Positions 1-13,160 of a stretch of DNA of 64,000 nucleotides are shown here, piece after piece. The notes beneath the pieces are model-generated. The model searched no databases. It worked only from the letters and a program-made list of their open reading frames with translations, and was not told the origin of the DNA. Source of the DNA: Manis javanica (lineage: Eukaryota > Chordata > Mammalia > Pholidota > Manidae); the NCBI RefSeq assembly GCF_040802235.1, contig NC_133156.1:187681851-187745850 (forward strand), in the 5' to 3' direction. Both the position numbers and the translations under genes were made by a program. How positions within the stretch are numbered: position 1 is the first letter of the stretch; every line of letters begins with the position of its first letter.

Positions 1-720
1 CAAGGAGACTTCCATTCTGGCCAAGAGAGAAAAGCAGGGACCAGATTTACCCTCCCACCAGACACAATTTAAGAAACAGACAAAACTGTATGAAACAAAT
101 GTTCTCTTCTAGAAATTAAAGAAGAGGGAAGGAAACCTACAAGTCCAGCACTTAGGACACCAAAGCAAAGACACCGCAGGAGGAGGAGGCTGCATACCAA
201 CACTCCTCGGGAACACAGATGCAAATGTCTTCTTTTTTTAACAGTAGGAAGAAAACAAAGTTTAATTACATATAGAGGGGGAAGCTATAGACATGGGTTC
301 CATGCAAATTTCTTAAAATCTTACCATATTGATTCAAATAATATACAAAAAGAATAATATATTATGACCAAGTAAGCTTTATCCCAGGATTGCCAGGTTA
401 ATTTAACATTTGAAAAATCAATCTAATTCTCTATATTAACAAATCTGAAAAAGAGAAACCATATGACCACCTCAATAGGTGCAAAAAAAATGCATTTAAC
501 AAAATCTTTCATTCCTGATAAAAACTGTCAACAAAGTAGCAATAGTTGGGAACTTCTGCAACCTGTTAAAGAACATTTATGAAAAACCTACAGCCAACAT
601 CATACTTAATGGTGGAAGACTGATTGCTCTCCGCCTAACATCAGAATAAGGAAAGGCTGTCTGCTTATATCCAACACTGTCTAGAGGCCCTACCAGTGCA
701 AAGGCAAGAAAAAGAAACCA

Positions 721-1374
721 CCCAGGAATTCCACTTCTAGGAATTTACCCTAAGAATGCAGCACTCCAGTTTGAAAAAGAAAGATGCACCCCTATGTTTA
801 TTGCTGCACTATTTACAATAGCCAAGATATGGAAGCAACCTAAATGTCCATCAGTAGATGAATGGATAAAGAAGATGCGGTACATTTACACAATGGAATA
901 TTACTCAGCCATAAGAAAAAAACAGATCCTACCATTTGCAACAACATGGATGGAGCTAGAGGGTATTATGCTCAGTGAAATAAGCCAGGTGGAGAAAGAC
1001 AAATACCAAATGATTTCACTCATATGTGGAGTATAAGAATAAAGGAAAACTGAAGGAACGAAACAGCAGCAGAATCACAGAACCCAAGAATGGACTAATA
1101 GTTACCAAAGGGAAACGGACTGGGGAGGATGGGTGGAAAGGAAGCGATAAGGGCGGGGAAAAAGAAAGGGGGCATTACGATTAGCATGTATAGTGCGTGG
1201 GGGGCATGGGGAGGGCTGTGCAACACAGAGAAGACAAGTAGTGATTTTACAGCATCTTACTACACTGATGGACAGTGACTGTGAAGATGTATATGGGGGG
1301 GACTTGGTGAAGGAGGGAGCCTAGTAAACATAATGTTCTTCATGTAATTGTAGATTAATGATATCAAAAAAAAA
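721..1374 (+). mobile_element. Younger 5'-truncated L1 3' end nested in the old L1
   Basis: This carries the last part of L1 ORF2, including an intact C-terminal frame at 794-1036 (contains YTMEYYSAI, typical of the ORF2 C-terminus). A G-rich 3' UTR and poly(A) follow to about 1374. It is flanked by perfect 15-bp target duplications AAGAAAAAGAAACCA (706-720 and 1375-1389). The ORF is a fragment with no reverse transcriptase or endonuclease, so it is not functional. Confidence 0.85.
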
Positions 1375-1855
1375 AAGAAAAAGAAACCAAAGGTGTCCAT
1401 GGTGGAAAGGAAGATGTAAGACTGTCTTTATTTACAGACGATGTAATTGTCTATGCAGATAATCCTGGATGATCTACAGAAAAAGCTACCAGAATTAACA
1501 AATGAGTTCAGTGATCTTTCAGTATATAAGACATTGAAAAAATCAAATTATATTACTATATACTAGCAACAAATAGTGGAAAACAGAATCTAAAATATAA
1601 CACCATTTACAATACCATTTAAAAATATGAAATAATGAAATACCTAGGGATAAATCTGACAAACAACATGCAAGTCCTATACAATGAAAACTTCATTGTG
1701 GAGAGAAATGAAAGAATACACTGTAAATAGAGTAGTAAACAGAGATATACTGTTTTCTTGGGTTGGAATACTCAAGGCTGCTAAGATGATTTTCCCCAAT
1801 ATGTTCTAAAGATGCAATACAATCCCAGTCAATCCCTGCAAGCTTCTTACATGAA

Positions 1856-1910
1856 TACTTATATACATACATAGACACACACACACACATACACATATAC
1901 ACATTATACA
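1856..1910. repeat. AC/AT-rich simple repeat
   Basis: A (CA)n core at 1875-1889 in a wider TACA/CACA-rich tract interrupting the old L1 text. Confidence 0.7.
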
Positions 1911-3432
1911 TGTAAATTTGACATATAATTAATTTTTACATTAACAATAAAAATGTATTTTTTGTGAAAGCTGACAAGCTGATTCTGTAATTCCTTTGGA
2001 AATGCAAAAGACCTAGAATAGCTGATGTTGAATTTTGAAATGTAGAGGATTTATACTTCCTAACTTCAAGACTTAGTATAAAGCTATAATAGTCAAGATT
2101 GTGTGATACTGAATTCAAGATAGACACATAGAAAAGCGAAATAGAGTAGAGAATACAAAAATTAATCCTTGCAAAAGCTCAAAGGCAATTTGTTAGGGAA
2201 AGCATAGTCTTTTTGACAAATGGTGTTGGAACAAATGGATACCCATATATAAGTAACAGAACTTTGACCCATACATCCCTCATACCACACAGAAAAAATT
2301 AACTCAAAGTGGATCACAGACCTAAATCTAAAACCTGAAAGTATAAAACTTCTAGGAGAAAATCTTTGTAAACTTGGGTTAACCAAGATTCCTTAGATAC
2401 AATGCCAAAAGCAAAATCAATGAAAGAAAAACATTGACAAATATGACTTCATCAAAATTAAGAACATTTGCTCTTGGTTAAGAGAATGAAAAGACAAGCC
2501 ACAGTCTGGGAATAAACATATGCAAGTCACATATTTGATACAGGATTCATATCCAAAATATGCAAAGAAATCTTAATACTCAAAAAGAAAACAAAATAAT
2601 CAAATTTTTTAAATGAGTAAGACACTTGAACAGACAATGCACCAAAGAGGATATACAGATGGCAAATAAGAACACACAAGATGCTCAACATGATTAGCTT
2701 TCAGGAAACGCAAATTGAAACCACAATGCGATACTACTTATACTTACTAGAATGTCTAAACTTTAAATGACTTACCAAATCATGTGTTGGCAAGGATGTT
2801 GAACAACTGAAATTTTCTCATTCATTGCTGGTGGGAATGTAAAGTGGTACAACCACTCTGAAAAATTGTGTGGCAGTGTCATTAAAAGTTAGACACCTAC
2901 CATAAGGCACATTGTATTCTGAAATGTTACCCAAAGAAAAATGAAAAGCTCTATCCACACAATAACTTGCACGTGAATATTCATAACTGCTTTATTTGTA
3001 ATAACCAAAAACTGGAAACAATCCAAATGTCTATCAGCAAGTAAATGCTTAAACAAATGGTGGCATATAGATAAAATAAGATACCACTTAGCAAGAAAAA
3101 CAAATGAACTTACGGTACACTCAGCATGAATGAATCTCAGAATAATTCTACTGAGTGAAAGAAGCCAGAAGTCCTCCCCTAAATAAAGAGTACATAGTGT
3201 ACAATGATATTTGTGTAAAATTTAGAAAATGCAAACTGATGTAAAGTGACAGCAAATAAATAGTTGCCTGGGGATAAAGAGGAGCCTGGGGGTATTAGTT
3301 AATATGTTCACCATCTTGACTGTAGTAAAGACTTCATGGGTGTATACATGCTTACAAATTGTGTGTTGTAAGTAAGTGCTATTTATTTTATGTCACTTAT
3401 ATCTCAATAAAGCTGTTTAAAAAATATATAAC

Positions 3433-4551
3433 CATTTGATTCTTAGGTTCCTCGCCTACCTTTGTGCAAATGGGCAACTACCCTTCCATAACCCTGCATG
3501 AGACTCAGGTAATTCTCCAGAGGAAGGTAATAGAGGGTCCAAGGACTGAAGGTCAGCAGGCACTGTTGATTGTTCCAAACCAGGAAACAAAACAGTAAAG
3601 TCCACATAGAAGAAGGCTGTGGCTTACAGCCTTCTGGGCCCATTTGGCTTTCAGAACCCCAGCAACCAGGCCTATTCCCTTTAGGCCGAAGACCAGAAAA
3701 CTCTTCTCTGGACAATCGCATTGGCCCAGGAAGAAAGACAAGCAATCCGATAGGAGAGGTTCCCTAAAGTAACAGCATAGTCAGACAGCTCTACAGTGAA
3801 GCCTGCAGTCAGCAAGCCCCACCACCCATGAGATCAGAACTCTGACTGGCTTTTCACTACCCCACTCTTAAACATGAGCAAAAAACTAAAATTATAATTT
3901 AATTACTCTGAGAGGCTGAAGGGTTAGAAAAGTTGCTTGAACAGGGACCTGGTAAGCATTATCAGAAAGACAGAGAAACTACAGTATTCTTTAGGGAGAA
4001 GTTATTAGAAAAGGCCCCAAACTTAAATTGCTCAAGAAGTAGCAATTTAAGCCCATTATTAGGATATGCAAAGGTAAATATTAAAAGGACCAGCTGAAGA
4101 AACTGGAAGTGGTTGCCTCTTGGGAAGGGAAAATGGAGAGGGTGAGGAACTGCTGTAGCAATGAGTCCAGGAGAATTATGTGACTCTTTCAATTATGTGC
4201 CCATGTAACTTTTATAAAAACAGGGGTGGAGGGATGAAAGAAAATCAATTCAAGATGAATAAAGTTCTTGAAAATCAATGGAAAAGATGACCACATTTCC
4301 GTTTGCCAGAGACATTCCCGGTTTTCATCTATTAATAGTGCGCTCTTTTCTCTTTAGTTTGGCAAACTTCATAATGCATGTGTCACACTGACACCTCCTG
4401 AACCCACTGATCAACCCTAGCATCACCTTAACGTGGGACAAGGTGTCCTTCTCCTGTTATGCAATAGGAAGTACATGGTACCACCTATGAAATACCCCTG
4501 CCACAAAAAAAAAAAAAAAAAAAGAACTTGAATTTAATCAAGTCTCTCAGT
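3433..4551. other. Unassigned intergenic DNA
   Basis: No gene or confident repeat is visible. An A19 run lies at 4505-4523. The part near 4000-4240 resembles 3' ends of old LINEs but was not secure enough to call. Confidence 0.5.
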
Positions 4552-4760
4552 CAGGATTTCTCAAAATAATTCTTCCTTGCATATAATTCTTGGGACATAT
4601 AATTCTTCCTTGCACATATAGAATGTTTAGCAGCATCCCTGGCCTCTATGTGCTAGATGTGAATAGCAACACCCAGTGTGGACCAAGTGTCTCCACACAT
4701 TGCCAAATGTCCTGGAGGAGTGAGGGTGTGGGGGATCTCCCCCAGTTGAGAACTTCTACT
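4552..4760 (-). mobile_element. MER5A-type hAT-Charlie MITE
   Basis: The sequence reads as a reverse-oriented MER5A: the phrase about a 'TTTAGCAGCATCCCTGGCC' core followed by the terminal GTTGAGAAC end is diagnostic. A local duplication of an ATATAATTCTTCCTTGCA-like unit expands its left part. Confidence 0.75.
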
Positions 4761-4845
4761 CTACATCTAAGTACCAATTTATGGGAAATGGATGGAGAAA
4801 TAAGTAAAAGTATACCAGCAGGACACAGTCAGCCAAATCCATAAT

Positions 4846-5800
4846 GTGGGACACTCTAAAGGTCAGATGACCCAGTTTTTTTTCAATAAACGTACAGCAT
4901 GGGAAATGTATGGGAGGAGGGACTACTACAGTTTAAAAGCCCTTTTAAAAAAAATTAACAAATGCAATGTGTGGGCCTTGTTTGGATCCTTGACAAATCA
5001 TAAAGAGACATTTTTGGCACAATTGGAGAAAATTAAGGACAGGCTAGGTATTACGATACTAAGAAATATTATTTATTTTGTAAGTGTGATAATGGTACTG
5101 TGGTACATTATTTTTAAAGCTTCATATTAGAGATATATATTGCTGTATTAACAGATAAAATGGTCTGAACTCTGTCCTGTTTTAAAGGAGGATGAAGAAA
5201 TGTCAATAGACAAAGAACATCAGAACTAGGATGATTATTCAAAGTGAGTGACAGGTACACAGGTATTCATTATACCGTCAAACCCCTTATCTGTGATTTT
5301 CATCCCAGTTTTCATCTATTCCAAGACCTGCAGTGGAAGCCTGAAACCACAGATAGTACCATACCCTGTATATACCATGTTTTCCCTACACATATGTATG
5401 TATGATTAAGTTTAATGTATAAATCAGGCACAGTAAAAGATTAGCAATAACCAATAATAAAATGGAACAATTATAACAACATATCATAATGCAAGGTATG
5501 TGAATGTGGTCTCTCCAATCTCACTGTACTGTACTCGCCCTTCTCAGGATGATATGAGACCGTCTACATGACGCAAGAAAGTAGGTGAATGATGCAGCTG
5601 TTGTGAAGAAGAGACCGGCTACTACTGACCTTTCGATGATCAGATCATGTGCCTCTGGATCCTGGTCCACTGCAGGCAACTGAAACCGCAGAAAGTGAAA
5701 CCGAAGCCTGGGGCAAGGGGGACTACCGTTCTCATCTCTCCCCTTTGTACATGTTTGAAATTTTCTATTATAAAAGCTTAAAGAAATGAAATCTAAGAAA
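4846..5800 (+). mobile_element. Old L1M-type 3' end split by a Tigger MITE
   Basis: The typical L1M 3' UTR wording (GTGATAATGGTA-CTGTGG near 5087-5105, then a terminal TTGAAATTTTCTATTATAAAA near 5755-5775) is interrupted at 5275-5728 by a DNA transposon. Joining the two sides restores the usual order of this 3' end. Confidence 0.6.
5275..5728 (-). mobile_element. Tigger-type (pogo) MITE
   Basis: A 454-bp element whose ends are decayed Tigger inverted repeats (left CCGTCAAACCCCTTATC, right ends GGGGGACTACCG). It is the same family as 22533-23004 in the opposite orientation: the two share internal phrases such as GAGTACAGTACTGTA-like and CACATTCACATA. A TA lies at the left junction (5273-5274). 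Confidence 0.65.
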
Positions 5801-8074
5801 TTAATAAAATCTGGCTTGGGGGAAGCATATGGACTGAGAGTCAGAGTTCCGGATGTTCCCAGCTCCTCCCCTAAGCAGTCTAGTCATTTTAAGCAGGGAA
5901 GTCCCTTCTCTGGTTTATAGATTAAGGGTTTGGGGTTAACAGATTTGCATGATCCCTTTCAGGTGGGGTTTTCGATTCCACAACATTACTTGAAGAAGTG
6001 AGTTCCACAGCATCCCTGAGGGTTTAGCAGTTTCAAAAGCCTGAATTTGTGGTGGCCCTGCTGGTGGTGGGTTCTGGCTCAGGGTTCCCAAATTCCATCC
6101 ATCATCTGCTAGTTTAAAGTAGCAAGATCAAGTGCATTGGGACATTCTGAATTAGAAAGCGGCTGCTGAGTAAGGCTTGCGTCAAACCCCTCTTTAAGCA
6201 GCTGCTGCTGCTGTTTGAGTAACTTGTCAGGAAAGTGTGAATTACAAGTCTATATTACAGAAGTGTTTATTTTCAGCCTTCCCAAAAAACAGTGAGAAAG
6301 AGGGAAGCATGCATAATAAAGTAGCGGGGCATCTGAGGCAAAAGTCTGCTTTTCCTTATCCAGTCTTTCCCATGTTCCCACCTGTCTTTAACTATAGGTC
6401 TCCCTTTCCTGTGAAACTGAATGCAGCCCTCTGTAGGTTTGGGGAGGAAGAGCAAACAGGAAAAGGGCAGGTGGGGAGGGATGGAGGAAGGGGGTTATCT
6501 ACCACTCATCGTGAGGGTGCAGAGCTCAGAGTGGCAAAGGCCAACAGGAGCCCTGTCCTCCCATTCCCCTGCCGCCCCCTCCTGCCACGAAGTGATTAAG
6601 GTGGGACGGACTGCCAAGTGCCACAAAGGAAACCCTTATTAGAGAGAGTTCCCTGAACACCCTCGCAAACAGTATCCCAAAGATCTCTTCCCCTTGCTTT
6701 GAAGAATGCAGAAAACTTGCCTTGTGCCATATGTAAAGTATCATCAAGAAAAGAAGGGGAAAGTCACACTGGTCCCCTCCCCAGCACCAACTAAGACCTC
6801 AGCCTATCACCAGGGCCACCCAACAGTCTTCTGCCACCAGGGTGACCTTCCACAAACCCAGAGCTGCCCAAGACACTGAGTCTCCTCTTGGAGATCGTTT
6901 CACAAGTCCCCATTGCTGTGGAGCTCAAATCCAATGTACAGGGGCAGAGTACTGGTAATGTAATAGCTTCCTTAGAAATTTCAGGAGCTCCTGGAGAAAC
7001 CTGGAAGAACTCCCTTAGAGTATTCCTAGGTCAGGCCTAGGGACAAAACCAAGGAATCCTGCTGAGCCACTGGTGCTCCTGACTTTAGGCCTGGACCCCT
7101 GGCCTTCCTCACTCTGCACCGCTCTGGTTTCCCCAGACCACTTTTGTTGCCCAGCGGCAGCCTCCCTACCAAGAGTGCTGTGGGAAGGGCAGCCTCAGAC
7201 AGAGGCTCCCCCCGCCTGAAAGGCACAGGGGATGGAGCGATACCCAGGGTATTCGGAAAGTCTTGTCCACCTGAGTCATCAATGAAAGTGGCTCAGCAGG
7301 CAGCCCAGAGGCAAAGGCACACAAAGACCCTGAACCACAGAAAGAGCCCCCACAGAGCCAGCAGACGGTGCACCAGGACAATTCTGGAGAAATACAAGTG
7401 CCTGAGGTAGCTTTACAAAAAGTGTTCAATTATGCAAGTAGCACAGGAATAACTTATCCTTAGAAAACATTAAACTATTTCAGATGAGGCTACTATGTGG
7501 TTAGGATGTATTTAATTATAACAGAATGCCTGGCTACCAGTGCTTTAAGCAATAAAAGCATTTAAATATCTCAGGTAATAAGAAGTTTGAAGGAGAATGG
7601 TATCTTCTTTTGAACAGCAAGATGTCAGGATACTGGACTATGTCTCTATGGCATTCCTGGTCTTTCCCCCATGGTCTTAAGATGGTTGCCATAGCTTCTA
7701 TGATCACATTTTCAACAAACATCACCCCAAAACAAAAAGGAAGGGGAGAGGCAGAACTGTTTATCCACTATATTCTCTGTTACTAGTGCAAGAAAAATAC
7801 TTCCTAGTAGTCACCAGTGAGCTAGATGGCATGCCTATCCCTAGACAAATCACATGCAAAGAGGAGTGGTGTAAGTGTGCTTGGCTTAGGTCAGTCATGA
7901 TTCAATACCTGGACCTACCTTCCCTGAGCACAGTGCAGCCTTTTGATACCTGAAAGGTATCATGGGGTAGGGGAAGGGTGAGAAATATCTGCAATTAGGC
8001 AACTAACGGCATCTACCACAACTAAAGTCCCTTTGACTATTATCTCCAGTCTTGAGCTTCCTCCCACCTCCCCA
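5801..8074. other. Unassigned intergenic DNA
   Basis: Mostly unique-looking sequence. A CAGCTGCTGCTGCTG stretch with E-box cores sits near 6200. The reading frames at 6.2-6.7 kb and 7.0-7.4 kb are short, overlap on both strands and show no domain, so no gene is called. Confidence 0.5.
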
Positions 8075-8172
8075 GGGCAAACTGCTGTTATCATTCTACA
8101 CTTTACATGAACATACATAAACACAGCACACCATAATACACAATAGACTTGGGGCACTTAATAGACTTATGG

Positions 8173-8207
<35 letters not shown>

Positions 8208-8420
8208 ATAAACATGCCATCCTACCCTAGGCATCTTTCTGCAATTTGCTTTACCATTCAGCAGCATGTATCAGTGATCCATTCACATCAATAACAAAAT
8301 TGTTCTGTCTTTGTGGCAGCTGCATAGTGTTCCCTAGTGTGGACAGATCACATGTTATTTAGATACTTCCCTATTGATAGCCACTTAGCTGTTTTTATAG
8401 CACTTCCTAAGCACTTCTGT
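8075..8420 (-). mobile_element. L1 ORF2-derived fragment with GT microsatellite
   Basis: This resembles reverse-oriented L1 3' sequence (CTTCCCTATTGATAGCCA region). A (GT)15 microsatellite occupies 8175-8205. Confidence 0.45.
8175..8205. repeat. (GT)n microsatellite
   Basis: An uninterrupted GT dinucleotide tract of 31 bases; likely polymorphic. Confidence 0.9.
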
Positions 8421-9374
8421 AGCTCAATGGACTGGGTATTTTCCATTGGCCCCTTCAGATACACCTTTCTCTGCTCTTGTTCAGATTACTGACTGCTGTA
8501 AATGGCATAAGCTGGCTCTCTTGCTCTCTGACATCTAGTTAGGTGAAACCTATGTGAGTGGCAGATCAGAGGGTAGGAGAGAGAGGTAAGGATGTTTATT
8601 CCCCTCATTCATTTCCTGCCAAGCCATAGGTTGGCAGGGGCTGCGCTCCTCCCCCAAAGGCCACAGCTCCTACCCAGGGGCCTGTCCTGCCGCTAAAGCT
8701 CTCAGGGCTTCCCACATCTGTTATTGTCCCCTTGCTGCTTCGGGTCCAGAGGTGGTAGCTTTTCTTCCTAATGTTAACCATCCCTCTCCAGGTGCTGTGT
8801 GCTTCCTGGATTCCAACTGATTTCACTAATTATATTCCTCTAAAAGAGCAAGAATAATAAAAACCTAACCTTTTGATACAAGGCTCCATTTGTCTGTCTG
8901 CTTGCCTCACTGTTTCTTCCAGCTATCTACCCTTTCCAGCTCTCAGCTCCTCTCTAATGTTCTGTCCTTATGTGAGCAGCAACCCAGATGACCCCCAGCT
9001 CCAGAACCACCTGGTCCCCGGACTCGACTCTGTGTCTACCCAGTGCCCACACTGGGTCCTCCTCCGGACTGGCCTGTCTGTCCTCCTGTGCAGAACCCAC
9101 AGGGATCTTTAATTGGCTGCTGCTTAATGAGAGCAGGAAAATATTCTCAGTTCTCACAGTGCAGGACCAGGAAAATGCATGTGGTCTCCAACTATAGGAC
9201 CATCCATCCCCGCCGGGACATGACAAGAGCCAAAGTCCCCTCTCAACCCTCTGCGCACTCAAATACTTCACCTTGGATTCCTCCTCTTAAACTCAACACT
9301 AAGTTCTCTACTTTAGGCCCCAAGACAGTTTAGCAACTCGGCTCAACAAATTTCCAGTGCTCCTGGCAAATCAG
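8421..9374. other. Unassigned intergenic DNA
   Basis: Unique-looking sequence. Overlapping frames at 8.87-9.33 kb on both strands have no recognisable domain and no codon signal. Confidence 0.5.
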
Positions 9375-9610
9375 TTAAGAATATGAGCTGTGAGGTCAGA
9401 TCAATCAAGGTTCACATTCTGACTCCACCACTCACCAGCTGAGAGACCTCATGAAAGTTACTTAACTGCCCCATGCCTCTGCTTCCTCACTGTAAAATTG
9501 AAAGTATAATATTACTTACCTCTTAGTGTTGTTTTAAAGATCACATAAGGTATGTCTAAATATATATCTAAACACAGAGCCTAGTCCAGGGAGCCCTCCA
9601 TACATAGTAA
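9375..9610 (+). mobile_element. MIR SINE
   Basis: The MIR core is readable in order: trait-like 'GACTCCACCACTCACCAGCT', then loss-of-tract 'AAGTTACTTAACTGCC', 'CTCACTGTAAAATTG' and a terminal region of CAGAGCCTAGTCC type. Confidence 0.75.
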
Positions 9611-9959
9611 CAGATATGATTTGCTCAAGATTATGTAAGTCTCTGTGGGAGGTAAAAGAAGCCACAGCCCTACCCTCAAGAAGCCTGCAGTCTACTGTGG
9701 AAGGTGAGAAGAAATTCTTGCAATAATGAACAGGTGGTCCTATATATTTAAGTGGAAAATTATGTGTACAAGTTCCAGTGCAACAGCATTGGGATAGGCC
9801 TCTCACATATCTGACTTTCCAAGTGGCCTGGAAATTTCTTGGGCGTAAACACCAAGCATTATTGTTCCTCATATGCCCAGTGCTCAGCACACAGTGGGCA
9901 TTCAAACACAATTTATCTCAACACCCAAGGAATGTGTGGACAGTACATTAGAATAAGCA

Positions 9960-10160
9960 CTCTGTTCTTTATAAATCACTTTCAAAGTGAAGCATCATTT
10001 AACTGATTAATTCTCACAACAACCCTGTGAGACAGTTACTGTTATCTGCATTTCCCAAAAGAAGGAAACTGTGGCTCAAAAAAGCTTAGCATCTTGCTCA
10101 AATCACACGGTCAGTTTACGATGGGGTTGGTCTGGGAGCCAAGTCTTTGCCCATAAATGT
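9960..10160 (-). mobile_element. MIR-family SINE
   Basis: Reverse MIR phrases are visible: CTCACAACAACCCTGTGAG, then an AAGGAAACTGTGGCTCA core and CAAATCACACGGTCAG. Confidence 0.65.
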
Positions 10161-10718
10161 GGAGCCTCTCCTACAAGGGACACAGAAGCCCACAAGCCAA
10201 GAAGTCTATCCTCTGCCAATTTTTTTTTATGGCCTCTTGTATGCTCTCTTTTTAACCTTTCTCTTTGCTCTCTTTAGCTGAGACAGCTGGCTCCAGATTT
10301 TCCTTTTAGCCAAAGGGAATCCAATTCATTAGGATTTCTTTTCAGGGAGACAGAGACTCTCCTGTTTATCCAAGCCCCTATCAGACATATAAATGTATAA
10401 CATAGTCATTAAACTTCAAAATACATATGACACAGTCATAACCACACACAAGCTATTAAAAAGCTCATTACCTCCAGTGGGAGATAATTTACCATGCTTA
10501 CTACTCTCTACTCCTCACAGGGCCAGGACAGCATGTGAGCTCTCTGGTTAGGCGAAACCTTTCATTTTTCTTAGAACTCCATCTAAAAGCAGTTGTATTA
10601 CTGATAAATTCTTGTTTATTTAAATACTTCTGAATGTATTGGAAGGCAATGTTTGGAAACATTTTTTTTATCACAAACAGTGCTGCATGCTCTTTGGGGG
10701 AAAAATATCAAACAATAT
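10161..10718. other. Unassigned intergenic DNA
   Basis: AT-rich sequence with no gene or clear repeat before the L1 at 10.72 kb. Confidence 0.5.
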
Positions 10719-11845
10719 TGAAATATACAAAGTGAAAAGTGAAAATTCTCAAGAGAATGAGAAGACAGGCCACACACTGGGAGAATATATTTGCAAAAGA
10801 CATCTAGTAAAAGACTGTTATCCAAAATATACAAAGAACTCTTACAACTCAAGAATAAGACAATGAACAACTTGATTAAAAAATGGGCAAAATACCTGAA
10901 CAGACACCTCACTGAAGAAGATTTTCAAGTGGCAGATAAGCAGGTAAAAAGATGCTCAACATCATATGTTATTAGGGAATTGCAATTTTTTAAAAAATGA
11001 GATGCCACTACACATCTATTACAGTGGCCAAATCCAAACTGGTAACAGCAGCAAATGTTGGCAGTGATCTGGAGCAACAAGACCTCTCATTCATTGCTGG
11101 TGGGAATGCAAAATGGTATAGCCACTTTGGAAGACAGTTTGGCAGTTTCTTACAAAACTGTATTTCTTACCAAATGATCCAGCAACTAAACCCATTGGTA
11201 TTTACACAAATGAGTTGAAAATGTGTGTCCACAGAAAAAGCTTTACATGGTTGTTTATAGCAGCTTTATTCAAAACTTGAAAGCAAGCCAAGATGTCCTT
11301 CAGTGGGTGAATGGGTAAATGGGTATATCCAGACAGAGTATTATTCAGTGTTAAAAAAATGAGCTGTCAAGCCATGAAGACATGAACTTAAATGCATATT
11401 ATTAGTGAGAGAAGCTAATCAGAAAGGCTACATATTGCCTGATTCCAACTTTGACATTCTGGGAAAGACAAAACTTTGGAGACAGTAAGATCAGTGGGTA
11501 TCAGAGGTTGTAGGGAGGGAGGGATGAATAGGCAGAGAGCACAGAGGATTTTTAGGTTAGTGAAGCTGCTTTATATGATACTATAATGGATATACATCAG
11601 TATACATGTGTCAAACCCTATAGAATGTACACCAAGAGTGACCCCTAAGGTAAACTGCAGACTCTGGGTGATAATGATGTGTCAGCGTGGGTTCATAGAT
11701 TGGATTCCCACCCCACTCTGGTGAGGGATGTTGACAGTGGGGGAGGCTGAGGGGTTGGGTGGTAAGGGAGTATACGGGAAATCTCTGCACCTTCCCAGCA
11801 GTTTCGCTGTTAATCAAACACTGCTCTAAAAAGGAAAGTCTTCTT
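10719..11845 (+). mobile_element. Old L1 (L1M-type) ORF2 3' part and 3' UTR
   Basis: Decayed ORF2 text from the region before the C-terminus (TCATTCATTGCTGGTGGGAATGC near 11089-11110, GTATTATTCAGTG near 11338) through a 3' UTR with GTGATAATGATGTGTCAG. It parallels the older L1 at 2500-3430 and has many stops. Confidence 0.75.
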
Positions 11846-12949
11846 TTTTAAGAAGTTCTTTTCCCTCTGCCTCCGTACCCAATCCCACTCCCCATGTGTA
11901 ATTGTTGTTCAATGTTTAATGTATTTCTTCCAGGCTCTTTCTCAAACACGATGTGTATGTACATGTAAGATTTTTTTAAGATCAAACAAAACTGTATAAT
12001 GTACACATGATTATAGCAGTGTCTCCTTATAATAGTGGAAATACATTACCGAGACTGTGTAATGGAAATTACTCTAAGGTTTTTAAAGTAGACGAGGAGG
12101 AAGAATAAGACAGGACTGGATTAAAATTCCCAAAAGCACTCACCAAACCTTTATTTTTCATCTATACCATAAAAATATTACCCAAAGTGTTGCTGTATCA
12201 AGGAAATGAAATTAAAAGTGAGAATGTAGACAAAGTCCTCAGCGAAGTGCCTGGCACCTAATAGGCTCTCAGCCAGCCACAGTCCCTTCTAGAGGGTACC
12301 CCCTGGCTTGGTATCATTGCCCCCCAGCAGCTTAACTCAACACCTGGCACAAAGGAGGCAGCAAAGTAAATACCAGGTGGTTGAACTGGACGGGAACACT
12401 GTAGCTTCTTAAAATCAGTGTTTAGAGGCTTGGTGTAGGTTTGGAACTTCAGGGAAGAGGAGATTTAGCAGAGAGAGTGAGAGGCTGGCACGATGTCAGA
12501 GGGCTTTGGGGAGCAGATGTCAGGGCAGCCTCTGCCATCCCGCACAATGTGGAAGGGCCACGGCAGTGACCCCAGCCGCCTGCAGCATGTCGAGGTGATT
12601 CCTGGGGGTCCAGAACCCCACCAAAATCATGTTTTCTCTGCACTGCTGTCACAGCCCTGTTGACTCCTTGAGAGAGGGAGCCCGGACCTGTGCCAAACAA
12701 TGCAGGAAAGTAAGTTCTGATGGGGAAAAGGAGGGAGGAAGCTCATGGCTCAAACTACAGAATGTTGCAGGAGCATTTCTTAAAACTAACAGCAACCGTA
12801 GTTTTCTATGGCACAGATATGTGCCCATTGTAGAGGGGGAAATCATCCATAATCTTACCAGCCAGAGGAAGCCCCTGTTAAAACCTTAGTCTTATTTCCT
12901 GGTGGATCTTGGCCTCTGTTGCACACATATGTTGTACATCTATTATATA
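11846..12949. other. Unassigned intergenic DNA
   Basis: Mostly unique. A MIR-like tail (GTGCCTGGCACCTAATAGGC, near 12248-12267) is the only repeat trace. Reading frames at 12.45-12.9 kb overlap on both strands and are not convincing. Confidence 0.45.
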
Positions 12950-13160
12950 TGTAAATTATTACATGTGTACATATGTGTTTTCCATATGTGATATCCTTTT
13001 ATTCTGTCAGTAAATATCCATGACATCATTTTTCATGGCTGAATAAAATTTCAGTGTCTGACAAAACCACACTCTATCTTACCAATCGTCTATTGTCAGG
13101 CATTCGGGTCTTTCACAAAATCTTGCTATTATAAACAGAGCTGCCGGGAACTTCCTCAGA
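12950..13160 (-). mobile_element. L1-derived fragment
   Basis: Reverse L1 wording is visible: CATGGCTGAATAAAATTTC, a decayed phrase of the TCTATTGTCAGGCATT type, and GCTATTATAAACAGAGCTGCC. Confidence 0.55.

Larger units (their letters stand above)
240..3432 (+). mobile_element. Old L1 (L1M-type) ORF2 3' half and 3' UTR, interrupted
   Basis: Decayed L1 ORF2 reverse-transcriptase text is readable at 340-705 and resumes at 1390, continuing through the C-terminal region (about 2700-3180) to a 3' end with AATAAAG near 3408 and an A-rich tail. Many stops and frameshifts are present. An AC-rich simple repeat lies within it at 1856-1910, and a younger L1 splits it at 721-1374. The 1-239 segment may be further L1-derived sequence but was not securely placed. 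Confidence 0.75.

Noticed and set aside
794..1036. 80-codon ORF with clear protein character
   Set aside because: It is the C-terminal tail of L1 ORF2 in a 5'-truncated insertion, not a host gene.
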